A stretch of 64,000 nucleotides of DNA from Noviherbaspirillum aerium. Lineage in GTDB: Bacteria; Pseudomonadota; Gammaproteobacteria; Burkholderiales; Burkholderiaceae_D. Below, one piece after another: positions 9,397 to 18,882 of the stretch. The stretch spans positions 21,927 through 85,926 of the forward strand of contig NZ_VFAH01000024.1 of assembly GCF_008929045.1 (NCBI RefSeq), written 5' to 3'. The notes under the pieces are model-generated. The model did no database searches. It saw only the letters and a program-made list of their open reading frames with translations, and was not told the origin of the DNA. How positions within the stretch are numbered: position 1 is the stretch's first letter; every line of letters starts with the position of its first letter. Position numbers and translations under genes: made by a program.

Positions 9397-10461
9397 ATGC
9401 TCAAGTCCATGGGATACGGTGCGACCAGCGCCAGCGAACCCTTAAGCCAGCTCAATTTCGAACGCCGCGCGCCGGGGCCGAAAGATGTCCAGATCGATAT
9501 TCTCTACTGCGGCGTTTGCCACTCCGATCTGCATACGGCGCGCAACGAATGGAACAATACCGTTTACCCGGTCGTCCCCGGGCATGAAATCATCGGCCGT
9601 GTCAGCGCTGTGGGAAACGAAGTCACCCGCTTCAAGATTGGCGATCTCGCCGGCGTGGGCTGCATGGTGGATTCCTGTCAGCATTGCCGGAGCTGCTCGG
9701 AAGGCCTGGAGCAATATTGCGAGAACGGTTTCGTCGGCACGTATAACGGCGAAGAGATGCATTCCGGAGGCATGACGTACGGCGGATATGCCAACAACAT
9801 TGTCGTCACGGAAAAGTTTGTTCTGCGCATTTCCGACAAGCTCGACCCGGCCGCGGCCGCGCCGCTGCTGTGCGCCGGCATCACCACGTGGTCGCCGCTG
9901 CGCCACTGGAAGGTCGGCAAGGGACAGAAGGTCGGCATCGTCGGCCTGGGCGGACTCGGCCACATGGGCATCAAGCTGGCTCATGCGCTTGGCGCCCATG
10001 TCGTGCTGTTCACTACTTCGCCGGACAAACGCGACGATGCGCGCAGGCTTGGGGCCGACGAAGTGGTGGTCTCGAAAAATGCCGGAGAGATGGCGGCCCA
10101 TGCGAACTCCTTCGACTTCATCCTGAACACCGTGGCCGCGGCGCACGATCTGGATGCCTTCCTCGTGCTGCTCAAGCGCGAGGGCACCATGACCCTGGTC
10201 GGCGCTCCTTCGCATCCTCATCCGTCGCCGCAGGTCTTCAACCTGATCATGAAACGCCGCCACCTCGCCGGCTCCCTGATCGGCGGCATTGCCGAGACAC
10301 AGGAAATGCTGGATTTCTGCGCGGAACATGGCATCGTCTCCGACATCGAGATCATTCCTATCCAGCAGATCAACCAGGCCTACGAACGCATGCTGAAAAG
10401 CGATGTGAAGTATCGCTTCGTCATCGACATGGCTTCACTGAAACAAGGCGCGCCGGCATAG
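9397..10461 (+). CDS. Zinc-dependent NAD(P) alcohol/aldehyde dehydrogenase (YahK/CAD type)
   Basis: A 354-residue cytosolic medium-chain dehydrogenase that interconverts alcohols and aldehydes with NAD(P)(H). The catalytic zinc ligands are Cys41 (YCGVCHSDLH), His63-Glu64 (GHE) and a later cysteine (LLCAGIT). The structural zinc loop has four cysteines in CMVDSCQHCRSCSEG and QYC. The Rossmann motif reads GLGGLGHMGIKLA. Sequence features match the cinnamyl-alcohol-dehydrogenase/YahK subgroup, which usually prefers NADPH. The start ATG has an AGGAGG ribosome site six bases upstream. No operon partner gives away the substrate. Confidence 0.92.
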   Translation: MLKSMGYGATSASEPLSQLNFERRAPGPKDVQIDILYCGVCHSDLHTARNEWNNTVYPVVPGHEIIGRVSAVGNEVTRFKIGDLAGVGCMVDSCQHCRSCSEGLEQYCENGFVGTYNGEEMHSGGMTYGGYANNIVVTEKFVLRISDKLDPAAAAPLLCAGITTWSPLRHWKVGKGQKVGIVGLGGLGHMGIKLAHALGAHVVLFTTSPDKRDDARRLGADEVVVSKNAGEMAAHANSFDFILNTVAAAHDLDAFLVLLKREGTMTLVGAPSHPHPSPQVFNLIMKRRHLAGSLIGGIAETQEMLDFCAEHGIVSDIEIIPIQQINQAYERMLKSDVKYRFVIDMASLKQGAPA

Positions 10462-10590
10462 GGACGGCATGAATGCAGGCGACGCATCGGTGGCCGCGGC
10501 ATGCTGTCTTGCCGAAACCTCTGCGCGCGCCGGTGATCCAAGCTCAATGAGCAGGCACACTTTGCGCTTGCCGCTGCCCTTGGGACTCCC

Positions 10591-11220
10591 ATGTCAAAGA
10601 CCATCTTCAAATTTCTGCTGCCGCTGCTGATGCTTTCCGTCGCCATCCCGGAATCGGAGGCAAAACGCATGGGCGGCGGCCGTTCCACCGGCCGCCAGGC
10701 GCAAGGCATCAAAAAGACCGCACCGCCGGCCGGCGCTCGCACGGTTCAGCCGGAAAGAATGCAGCGCTCCCAGACGCCGCCGCCGGCAGCCGCCCGGCAG
10801 CCCGACGAGCGCATCGCACGCCCGCAACCCGTTCCGCAAGCTCCTCCCCCGGCATCGGCTCCGACGCCTGCGCAAACCCTGCCGCGCCAGGCGGCCAGCC
10901 CATGGGGCGGCATGCTGGGCGGAGCACTGCTTGGACTGGGACTCGGCTCGTTGATGTCGCGCGATGGCAATGCCGCCGATCAGGCAAACCAGGCGAACCA
11001 GGCAAACCAGCAAGCAGGCAGCAGCGGTTCCGGTGAAAGCGGCAGCGGCGCATCGGGCACCTCCGGCGCTTCGGGCGACTATGCCGATGCGCCGGCGCGA
11101 CAGGCACCGCAGGAAGCGAAGCCGCAAACGGCAGGAATCTTCGGCACCATGCTGCCGCTCGCATTGCTTGCCTTCGTCATCTATTTTGCCGTCCGCAGGA
11201 TGCGCCGCAGAAACCGCTGA
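10591..11220 (+). CDS. Low-complexity membrane protein, N-terminus like Tim44-family proteins
   Basis: A 209-residue protein starting with a signal-like hydrophobic segment, then the KRMGGGRSTGRQ motif often seen at the start of bacterial Tim44-like proteins. A proline/alanine/glutamine-rich stretch follows, then a glycine-rich helix (about 108-125, GGMLGGALLGLGLGS), an (N/Q)AN-repeat and Ser/Gly linker, and a C-terminal helix near 187-203 with an arginine-rich tail. The Tim44 domain itself is absent, so this is a short relative or independent protein. Function is not known. It is followed after 55 bases by the DUF2076 gene, probably in one transcript. No strong ribosome site precedes the ATG. 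Confidence 0.75.
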   Translation: MSKTIFKFLLPLLMLSVAIPESEAKRMGGGRSTGRQAQGIKKTAPPAGARTVQPERMQRSQTPPPAAARQPDERIARPQPVPQAPPPASAPTPAQTLPRQAASPWGGMLGGALLGLGLGSLMSRDGNAADQANQANQANQQAGSSGSGESGSGASGTSGASGDYADAPARQAPQEAKPQTAGIFGTMLPLALLAFVIYFAVRRMRRRNR

Positions 11221-11275
11221 GACGAGCAAGAGCTTTGCACAGGGCAAGACAACATTTCCAACATCGAGGAATACC

Positions 11276-12013
11276 ATGACACCCGAAGAAAACCAGGCAC
11301 TGCGGCAACTCTTGTCGCAACTCGTACAAATCCGGGGCATCGACAAGGACCCTGAAGCCGAGCGCATGATTGCGCAAGCAGTCGCGCAGCAACCCGATGC
11401 GGCCTATCTGCTGGTGCAGCGGACAATGATTCTCGAGCAGGCGCTCAATGGCGCCAAAGAACAGATCAACCAGCTGCAGTCGCAAAACCGGCATGGCACG
11501 CCATCAACCGCCGGCCGCAGCTTCCTTGATGCGAATTCCTGGGGCAATCACGCATCGACATCCGCATCCGCGAACACCCACCGCGCAGTGGAAACTTCGG
11601 TGACCGGCCGCCCGTTGAACAATTCCGGAAATCCACAGTGGAATGGTGTCGGCACCGGCATGCAGCCGGGCATGGGCGCGATGCCCGGCCGCAGGTCGAG
11701 TTTTCTCGGCGGCGGGGGCAGCATGCTCGGGACCATGGCGGCAACCGCGGCGGGCGTGGCGGGCGGTGCCTTTCTATTCCATGGCATCGGCAATCTGCTT
11801 GGCAATCAGAACCACGGCGATGGTCAGGGACTCGCCGACAAAGTCTCCGCAAATGAAAACAGCGGCAACGAACTGAACAATAACGAGACGGCCGGCAGCC
11901 AGGATCTTTCGCTGGCCGATGACGGCGCCGCCGCGGCAGCGGATGATTCAATGCTGAGCGACAGCAGCGGCTTTGACAGCGGCGGCTTTGATGGTGATTC
12001 GTATGAAGCCTGA
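11276..12013 (+). CDS. DUF2076 family protein
   Basis: A 245-residue protein whose first 70 residues (MTPEENQALRQLLSQL, then VQQ/AQQPDAAYLLVQRTMILEQAL and a coiled coil) match the DUF2076 family. The middle is low complexity, with a Gly/Met-rich hydrophobic segment (about 155-175) that may enter a membrane. The acidic C-terminus has Asp/Ser/Gly repeats (DSSGFDSGGFDGDS). Family members often have this layout; biochemical function is unknown. GAGGA at 11266-11270 gives the ribosome site for the ATG. It is convergent with the diguanylate cyclase gene, with only 22 bases between stops. Confidence 0.82.
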   Translation: MTPEENQALRQLLSQLVQIRGIDKDPEAERMIAQAVAQQPDAAYLLVQRTMILEQALNGAKEQINQLQSQNRHGTPSTAGRSFLDANSWGNHASTSASANTHRAVETSVTGRPLNNSGNPQWNGVGTGMQPGMGAMPGRRSSFLGGGGSMLGTMAATAAGVAGGAFLFHGIGNLLGNQNHGDGQGLADKVSANENSGNELNNNETAGSQDLSLADDGAAAAADDSMLSDSSGFDSGGFDGDSYEA

Positions 12014-12035
12014 TCCGCTTGCCGGAGCAGCCGTT

Positions 12036-13574
12036 CTACTCCCATTGTGAAAGCACCCTGTTTCTGCCAGCCCGCTTGGCTTCGTATAGCATTTTGTCAG
12101 CGCGCTCAAAGAGGTGGGCGGTGGTCTCTCCTACCGCATGCGTGGCAAGGCCACCGCTGACGGTCACCCGGATATGACCGTGCGAAGTCATGACGCCGTG
12201 CTGCTCGACATGGGCACGGATTCGCTGCCCCAGGAGCATGATCTCCGCCGGATCGGCAATGCGGACGAAAACCGCAATCTCCTCTCCTCCATACCTGACG
12301 GCGAGATCCTCGGTGCGCACGCAACTGCCGACAAGCTGGGCAACCCCGCGCAGCACGTCGTCGCCGACGAGATGGCCGTAGGTATCGTTGATGGATTTGA
12401 AGCGGTCGATATCGAAGAGCAGCAGGGAAAAACCGCGTTCTTCATGTCTTAGATGCGCACTGACCGCATCATGCAGCCACTCCTGCATGTACAGGCGGGT
12501 ATAGAGTCCGGTAAGAGGATCGCGTATGGCCGCCTCCAGCAGTTCTGCCTGCAGCCGCCAGCGTTCAACCAGGAAGCAGACAGCGATAAACGTGAATGCT
12601 GCGGCCAGCGCGGCGAGGCCGGTAGGAATGCCGACCCTCGCCCGGTAATCTTCCGCGTCGGCATGCAGATAGCCGCGTCCACCGATCTCGCGCATGTCGT
12701 AGGCTTTCTGGAGATAGGTTTTCCCGGGCAGTTCTTCGAACTGGACGAAGCGCATGTCCGCCGTCACCGGGCGGACCGTCTTCATGCCGAGCGGTGTGAA
12801 GTCATGTTCACCATACTGCCTGCTCTGCCGCATCCGGGCCATCTGCGCCGGATCAAGCTGCAACATGCTCTTGAATGTCCAGGATCCGAGCCCGCTCATC
12901 AACAGGATGCCGTTGGCGTCGGCAACCAGCGCAAGCTTTCCATGGGCTTGCCAGTCCTTCCATAACAACGCCTCGAAATCCTTGAACGGCCGCGAAACAC
13001 GCAGTGCAACCACACCTTGTATCCGGTGATCGATGATCACCGGCCGGGATAGAAAATAGCCCAGGGCCTGGCTGGTTGCGCCGATGCCGACAAAACGTCC
13101 GGTTCTTCCCTCTACCGCATCCTGGAAGTAAGGGCGATATGCCACATTCCGGCCGAGAATGGCGTCGAGGGAACGCCACCTGCTGTCGGCGATGACCTTG
13201 CCCGACAAATCCATCACCCAGATTCTGTCGCAGCCGATACGCGCGGCGATTTCAGCCAGGGCCAGGTTGACTTCATGGAGTTTTGCAGGCTCCGGCTCCT
13301 GCAGCGCGGCACGTACCGCCGCCGACGATGCCAGGGTCTCAGGCAGCACTTCGTACTTGCCCAACTGGTCGAGAAAATACAGCCTTGCCAAATCATTGCG
13401 GCTATCCAGCGTGCGTTCGATCGTACGCAGCGCATCTTCCTTGATGCCTAAATGTGCCGCCACAACCATACCCGCGAGCAAAGCGGCCAGCAGGCTCAGC
13501 ATGAAGGTACGGCAATGGATGCCGGAGAGCGTTTTCTTCAAACCACGCACATTTATGTTTTTAATGTACTGCAC
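12036..13574 (-). CDS. Membrane diguanylate cyclase with periplasmic sensor (GGEEI variant)
   Basis: A 512-residue inner-membrane protein: first helix near residues 25-42 (LLAALLAGMVVAAHLGI), a long periplasmic region resembling a Cache sensor (RIGCDRIWVMDLSGKVIADS), a second helix (AALAAAFTFIAVCFLVERW), then a GGDEF domain. The active-site signature reads RYGGEEI: Glu replaces Asp, which is common, but the final Phe is Ile, which is unusual. An I-site RxxD (RTED) lies five residues upstream. The predicted role is synthesis of c-di-GMP in response to an external ligand. The chosen start is GTG at 13572-13574, preceded by AAAGGAG at 13578-13584; an in-frame upstream ATG at 13679 lacks such a site. 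Confidence 0.88.
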   Translation of the reverse strand: MQYIKNINVRGLKKTLSGIHCRTFMLSLLAALLAGMVVAAHLGIKEDALRTIERTLDSRNDLARLYFLDQLGKYEVLPETLASSAAVRAALQEPEPAKLHEVNLALAEIAARIGCDRIWVMDLSGKVIADSRWRSLDAILGRNVAYRPYFQDAVEGRTGRFVGIGATSQALGYFLSRPVIIDHRIQGVVALRVSRPFKDFEALLWKDWQAHGKLALVADANGILLMSGLGSWTFKSMLQLDPAQMARMRQSRQYGEHDFTPLGMKTVRPVTADMRFVQFEELPGKTYLQKAYDMREIGGRGYLHADAEDYRARVGIPTGLAALAAAFTFIAVCFLVERWRLQAELLEAAIRDPLTGLYTRLYMQEWLHDAVSAHLRHEERGFSLLLFDIDRFKSINDTYGHLVGDDVLRGVAQLVGSCVRTEDLAVRYGGEEIAVFVRIADPAEIMLLGQRIRAHVEQHGVMTSHGHIRVTVSGGLATHAVGETTAHLFERADKMLYEAKRAGRNRVLSQWE

Positions 13575-13755
13575 ATGCTCCTTTCCTGGTGGCGCAAAGG
13601 TCACTTGCCAATACTGGCGCGAATTAAGAATCCGCTGATCCAATGTCGACTGGTATGGTGCGGTTACCATGTCAATCATGCTCGCAAGGCCCTGGCTTTA
13701 CTATTCTCGTCTGCTTGTTGTCTTGTCTCGGCTGGCTTCGCCACATCCATCACAT

Positions 13756-13818
13756 TAGAGCGTTTTCGACCTGACCGGCCTGGTCGAGGCGGAGGCAGGC
13801 CAGGGTGAAGCCACTCTA
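13756..13818. repeat. Short family-B inverted-repeat element (63 bp)
   Basis: It begins TAGAGCGTTTTCGACC, followed by TGACCGGCCTGGTCGA, and ends in CACTCTA. The left end is nearly identical to the element at 37878 (TAGAGCGTTTTCGCC...GGCCTGGTCGA). It appears to be an internally deleted copy with TA at both ends. Confidence 0.6.
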
Positions 13819-14242
13819 GCCTTCAGTACGTTTACAGCTCAGTCCCACCAGCCTGTGCCTGCAATATCCCTAAATCGCTTTTCTTAAAGCTCGCTTGAGA
13901 ACACATTGAACATGCCAAACTGGTGGTACACCAAACGTGCATGAAATTCACAGAGCGTCGCTGTCGTCGAGTCATCTTGCACGACGAAGTCTCAGGCGAA
14001 GTCTTACCGAACTCAAAAACGGACTATTACACTCCAGCTCCTTGGTCGTCATATGTGTAGAGAATGCCGCTTGAGTTCCATTAGCATTGGATATTTTCCC
14101 AGGTGCTCCCGTAGTCACGTCAAACCAGACGGCAGGTACGATGGAAGAACTTCCGTATATGCCAGGTACCGGGCAATGCACTGCACTTATCGCGCGATTG
14201 ACCGCGGGGGACCTGAATGCTTTTGTTCAGGTAGATCAGATT

Positions 14243-14269
14243 AAAAAAAAGCCCACCGCGAGGGTGGGC
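14243..14269 (-). terminator. Rho-independent terminator, minus strand
   Basis: Stem GCCCACC (14251-14257) pairs with GGTGGGC (14263-14269). On the minus strand the stem is followed by eight T residues (14250 down to 14243). No protein gene lies upstream on this strand within 1.9 kb, so it may end a non-coding transcript or be left over from a lost gene. Confidence 0.7.
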
Positions 14270-16216
14270 GAAAGGGGCTGGGACCCCTGGAGACAACCGG
14301 AAAAACCTTGGTACGCGCATCGGACTCAGCGACACGACCGACTCACTGAATGGTGTCGCTGTTAAAATCCCATTTCATCGAGAACGACGCTATCTCTTCT
14401 CGCACATCGCCCTGGGTCAAATGATTTTCATGTCGATCAATGAGCAAGCCGGACTATACGGACCCTGAAGAAATTTCTCTAATCGTAATTTTTTATCTTG
14501 CCTATCATCGTTTCTTATATAACGATCATGCTTTTCGCGTTAAGTACTGTCGGCACAGCGAAATTTTCATTCCTTCAACAAGTCATTAAGAACTACTTGT
14601 AGTGCATGTAGCAGAAAGTGAAGCGAAATTAAACATGGCAACATGAGGTTTCGTCGCAGTGCACGTTCGATTCCGGCTCAAACCAAAGACTTGTCGTCGC
14701 ACGGCATGCGCCTGGGATAGGAATTTCCAACCGCTCAAAAGTGGACCAAGGCTGGAATGCGAAGCGTCAAGAAGTTGATGATGAAGCACGTTGAATAAGG
14801 TTCTAAGCCTAGTTTCAGATTGCCTCTTCGTTAGAGCGAATCGGGAATGAGCGACGTCCATATCGGCGAGCGGACGAGAAAATCACGGAAGAAATAAGGA
14901 ACGAACATGCCGCATTTTCTGAAACCTGACATTTGATTATGGGTCTCGAACGCAATTCCGAATATTTTCGGAACAACCGGCAGGAATACGGAATGGTTAA
15001 GTAGTGGATTACATATCGCCGCCACAGAAGGATAGCCGCGGTTAAATCGTAACTGATAAATTAATGTTTTCATGTTTATAACGTTTTATTATTGGTAATT
15101 CCCTGCGTAGACTTTTATAGTCTCGCTGGGATGTTTCATAAGCCGAACAAGGAGACGACAACGGGCATGGCTGTGGCCGGAGGCCATTTGCTGTGGGAAT
15201 ACGCCGGATATGCCACCAAGGGATGCGGATGACGCAATGGGAACGTGGACTGCCTGCGTTTATGAACGCATGTCATCGATAGAAATAAATGCAAATGCGT
15301 ATGGCGTGATGCAAAACCGGATGACATTCGAGGACCGGGCATCGCAATCGTATTGGAGGCACCGCGCTCCGGCCGGAGGCGGTACGGCATGGGCGCCTCT
15401 GCTGTGCAGTTGTACCTGACAGATAAGTTTAAGGCGCCGGGAGAGCGGCAGCAGAATTGGAGCATGGCGCAGCCTTCCTCCAGGCACATGCTTGAATACT
15501 GTGGCAGGTGCAATGAGCCTGCCACGAGGAGTGCGCTTCCGTGAACTCCATGCGACACACCTGACACGGCTATACCTGGAGCAAGTCACGCTGCAATTCT
15601 ATGGCAAGGCTCTCACTGCCCGGGACATTGGCGAACATGTCTGCCTGTCGCCCGTGATCGGCGGCAGAGTGACGACCTTGTATTTGGCAGGTGTTCGGTC
15701 GGCCATGCAGCGCATCCGGCGAAGGCATGGCGAATTGAATGTCCGCATGTCAACACTTGCCGGGATGACGAGAAGTGTACGGGGAGGCGCTGTGTTGATA
15801 GAGGCATGAGGAGCAGGCCGGCATGACGAGATGGCACCGCGTCAGACAAGTGGCGGCGGTTCCCGGGGCGCTCGGCGCGCCAATAGCGAACGCTCACATT
15901 GGAGCCGACTTGACGGTTAGCAGAGGCTGGTTTGGAAAAGGCCTATTCATGCCGCATGAAAAAGTTTGCGCTGGGGGCGAACCGCCCGCAGCGATTTGCC
16001 ACTCAGAGGTGGCCACCTTGAATATGCAAGGCGCCAGGGAAATACCGCCGATGTAGATGCTTGAACGCATAGTAACCGGCGTACCGTAGCAGCCGTAAAT
16101 TTATGCAAGAACAATGATGCTCATAAAGCACCTGCGCCATTCGTTGCCAGCCGCTTTATCAAACGGAACCGCAGGTTTGCGGCATGGATGGACGTAACTG
16201 GAGAGAAGTCTCGTTT

Positions 16217-17110
16217 ATGGAAATTTATCAACTCCGCACCTTCGTGACTGTGGCGAAGCTGGGACACATTACCAAGGCAGCAGATGCATTGCATGTCACC
16301 CAGCCCGCAGTGACAGGCCACATCAAGGCCCTCGAGCAGGAACTGGGCATTGCGCTTTTCGAACGCAGCCACGGCAAAATATCGCTGACCAAAGCCGGTG
16401 AGATCCTGCTGCCGGAAGTGGAAAAAACTTTGTATGCCTTCAATTCAACCCTGGTGCGGGCCAAGGAGATCAAGGGTGAAATCAGCGGACGCGTTATCGT
16501 CGGCACGATCGGCGATCCCGATTTTCTGAGGCTGGGGAGCTTTCTGAGTGGATTGATGACCACCCTGCCGCTGCTGGAAATAAAGACCAGATCCGCTCAT
16601 GCCATGGCCATTCTGGATGGCGTGACGACAAAAAAAATGACTGCGGGATTTCATATCGGCACCGTCATCAATCCTGATCTGGCCAGCCTGCCCTTGCGCA
16701 GCATACGGTATCGCGTCGTCGCGCCGCCTTCGTTCGCCGAGCGTCTTCCTGGCTGCGGCTGGGGAGATGTGGCCGCCATGCCCTGGATAGGAGCTCCGGA
16801 AAAGTGCCATATTCATCAGTTACTGCTTTCCTTGTTCGGCCAGCATGGGCTGCGGCCGAACATCGTGATGGAGACTGACGAATTGAACGCGCCGCACAGC
16901 CTGGTGCGTGCCGGACTCGGATTTGCGCTGTTAAGGGAAGACCTCGCGCTCGCAGCGGCCGCACGCGGTGACATCGTCATCTGGAGCCATGCCACCATAG
17001 GCACACAGCTTTCCTTCGTGTATCGGGCAGACATGGATATCGAACCGATGATCGTGGGGATGCTTGCCGTGCTTCGCGATACCTGGGATCTTGAAGACAC
17101 CGCGCCGTAA
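16217..17110 (+). CDS. LysR-type transcriptional regulator
   Basis: A 297-residue DNA-binding regulator. Residues 1-60 form the LysR winged helix-turn-helix (MEIYQLRTFVTVAKLGHITKA, then ADALHVTQPAVTGHIKALEQELG and LFERSHGKISLTKAGE). Residues about 88-290 form the substrate-binding effector domain. The ATG at 16217 gives the canonical LysR N-terminus and follows GGAGAGAA; an earlier ATG at 16184 is possible. No gene is divergently transcribed from it within 2.6 kb, so the usual clue to its target is missing. It points towards the convergent pyruvate-kinase-like gene. Confidence 0.92.
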   Translation: MEIYQLRTFVTVAKLGHITKAADALHVTQPAVTGHIKALEQELGIALFERSHGKISLTKAGEILLPEVEKTLYAFNSTLVRAKEIKGEISGRVIVGTIGDPDFLRLGSFLSGLMTTLPLLEIKTRSAHAMAILDGVTTKKMTAGFHIGTVINPDLASLPLRSIRYRVVAPPSFAERLPGCGWGDVAAMPWIGAPEKCHIHQLLLSLFGQHGLRPNIVMETDELNAPHSLVRAGLGFALLREDLALAAAARGDIVIWSHATIGTQLSFVYRADMDIEPMIVGMLAVLRDTWDLEDTAP

Positions 17111-17667
17111 AGACAAACGAAAGCAAATCAAGGAAATTGACAGCGCGGCGCACCGTGCTTTGCTCCCAGATTTAATCGGACCCACACGTCAGCTTATCGA
17201 CAGGAGAAAATTAAGATTCATGACCGACCATGCGTTCGCGCCGCGCCGTAATTAAAGATGGTAAAGATGGAAGTCCTTTTTCGTCCGACTCTTCACTGAC
17301 AGATGACAAACAGTCGATGCCGATGACACAGCCATGCTTTGCCGCTCGCAGGCAACTTGGATCGTTTTCGCCCTGACCGGTTTAGTTGAGGCCGAGGCAG
17401 ACTGCTGCTGGAACAAGGCGTGACGACGTGACATGGCCAAGCCATGGCCAAGCCATGGCAAGGATGGCAAGGAGTCACAACGCCGTGCCGGCGGCAATCT
17501 GTCGGGGGCCGGCAGGCAGGTCAGGGTGCATCCGCTCTGGGAGATGCGGACAGATGATGATGACGCCGATTGACTTAAAAGAAGGTATCGGACCGAATTT
17601 ACAAAGCTGCTGTCCGAGCGCAAGTCACCACGGGCTAGGGGGTGGCAGGACGATTTGCCGAAATGTC
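17111..17667. other. Intergenic region with degenerate family-B repeat
   Basis: No gene is seen between the converging LysR and pyruvate-kinase-like genes. Around 17358-17480 the sequence ATCGTTTTCGCCCTGACCGG resembles the left end of family B. It is followed by a short imperfect tandem repeat of CCAAGCCATGG units (about 17432-17470). No clear terminator was found. Confidence 0.5.
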
Positions 17668-18882
17668 TCAAGGTTCCGCCATATGGCTTGCATCCGGCAT
17701 GCAGAGATCTCCCGATCGCCTTTGCATTTCGATGACAGGCAGCCGATCTCCGTCACCCTGCGTTCCTTTGTTTAGCCTGGGCGGCATGGCACCATCGATT
17801 TGTGATATTTCCTGCATCCGGTCGTACTTCGGATTGTTCTCTCGGCGGATGCTGCGTTCAGCATTACGGATGAGACGCTCAAGCGTGACGACATGCTCAA
17901 CCGGGAAGGCACCCGAGGCCGAACCGGCCGAGAGCAGCAACACATGAGCCCCGATGCGCAGTACTGCCATTGCCGCCTCGGACTCAGTCTTTGGATCGGC
18001 ATTATGCTGGTTCACTCCATGCCCCGGCTCCACGAGTTGCTGTATTGCGGCTACCAGTATCTTGCCTGAGGCACTGCACTTCATGAACAGCATCTCTTGC
18101 AATCGGATGAGCTGGTCGGAAGACATATGCATGGACAGGTCGTGGCGACCGAACATGACGCCATCCGCCATGCCCAGCACTTCTTCGATGCGCGAAAGCG
18201 CTGCGGGATTGTCAATTCTGGCCATGAGTCCCGGTCTTGTTCCGACGAGACTCCTGACTTCGGCAAATCCTTCAGCACCGCAAGCAGCGGACAAGGCCAG
18301 CCAGTCCACGCCCAGTCCGGCAGCACTGACCGCATCGGCGCGGTCTTTTTCCGTCAAGGCCGCAGGCCATGTGCGGGTGGGGACGGAAACGCGTTTTGCA
18401 TCCGCAATATAGCCGCCTGCCAGCACAATGGTTTCAACATGATCGAGCGCCGCCGACATAACCAGCAGCCGCACCCGGCCGTCATCGATAAGGATTTCGT
18501 CGCCCGGGCGCACCAGCCTGAAGAATTCAGGATGGGGCAATGGAATGCGCCTGCTGTTTCCCGGAGACTCATCGAGTTCCAGGCATAGCATCTGCCCTGC
18601 GCACAGGCTGACGAATCCGCCCACCATCGATCCGAGCCTGAACGCCGTTCCCTGGAGGTCGGCCAGTATGACGGCGGGACGCGACGTTCCGGTGTCGACG
18701 GCACGTATCGCCCGGCACCGCTCTCCATGTGCTGCGCGCGAGCCGTGGCTCAGATCGAGCCTGAAAATGTCTGTGCCGGCGTCATACAATTCTGCAATGA
18801 CGTCCGGATGGCTGCTTGACGTTCCGAGGGTTGACATGATCCCTGTCCTTCTCTTGCGAACCCCAACCCAGTAATCCTGCAT
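17668..18882 (-). CDS. Pyruvate-kinase-like protein with degenerate active site
   Basis: A 404-residue protein clearly related to pyruvate kinase: FRLDLSHG (residues 40-47), ILADLQGTAFRLG (72-84), GDEILIDDGRVRLLV (127-141), ARIDNPAALSRIEEVL, ADGVMFGRHDLS (239-250) and VAAIQQL align with the family blocks. By comparison with rabbit muscle enzyme, key positions have changed: Asn75 to Asp43, Lys114 to Gln77, Glu118 to Ala80, Lys270 to Arg222, Glu272 to Asp224 and Thr328 to Ile280. Arg41 and Asp248 remain. It is shorter than the usual 470-480 residues, and the C-terminal regulatory domain is replaced by a short charged tail. It is probably not a working pyruvate kinase; a regulatory or altered-specificity role is inference. 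The ATG at 18882 follows AGGGGTAGGT. Confidence 0.8.
   Translation of the reverse strand: MQDYWVGVRKRRTGIMSTLGTSSSHPDVIAELYDAGTDIFRLDLSHGSRAAHGERCRAIRAVDTGTSRPAVILADLQGTAFRLGSMVGGFVSLCAGQMLCLELDESPGNSRRIPLPHPEFFRLVRPGDEILIDDGRVRLLVMSAALDHVETIVLAGGYIADAKRVSVPTRTWPAALTEKDRADAVSAAGLGVDWLALSAACGAEGFAEVRSLVGTRPGLMARIDNPAALSRIEEVLGMADGVMFGRHDLSMHMSSDQLIRLQEMLFMKCSASGKILVAAIQQLVEPGHGVNQHNADPKTESEAAMAVLRIGAHVLLLSAGSASGAFPVEHVVTLERLIRNAERSIRRENNPKYDRMQEISQIDGAMPPRLNKGTQGDGDRLPVIEMQRRSGDLCMPDASHMAEP

Larger units (their letters stand above)
13575..16216. other. 2.6-kb gene-poor, partly AT-rich interval
   Basis: No open frame here resembles a known protein. Base composition between roughly 13860 and 15130 is visibly more AT-rich than the flanks. 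Contents I can support: a short family-B repeat at 13756-13818, a hairpin terminator on the minus strand at 14243-14269, and a palindrome (AGACT-N5-AGTCT) at 15109-15123 in an AT-rich, promoter-like stretch. Short frames at 14831-15073 (minus, 80 residues) and 15492-15809 (plus, 105 residues) show no family features and are not called as genes. It may be decayed or acquired DNA. Confidence 0.6.

Noticed and set aside
14586..15073. Two short minus-strand frames (80 and 91 residues)
   Set aside because: No known domain, no clear ribosome site, and they lie in an AT-rich, gene-poor stretch.
15492..15809. A 105-residue plus-strand frame
   Set aside because: Arg-rich and without family similarity; not distinguishable from chance.
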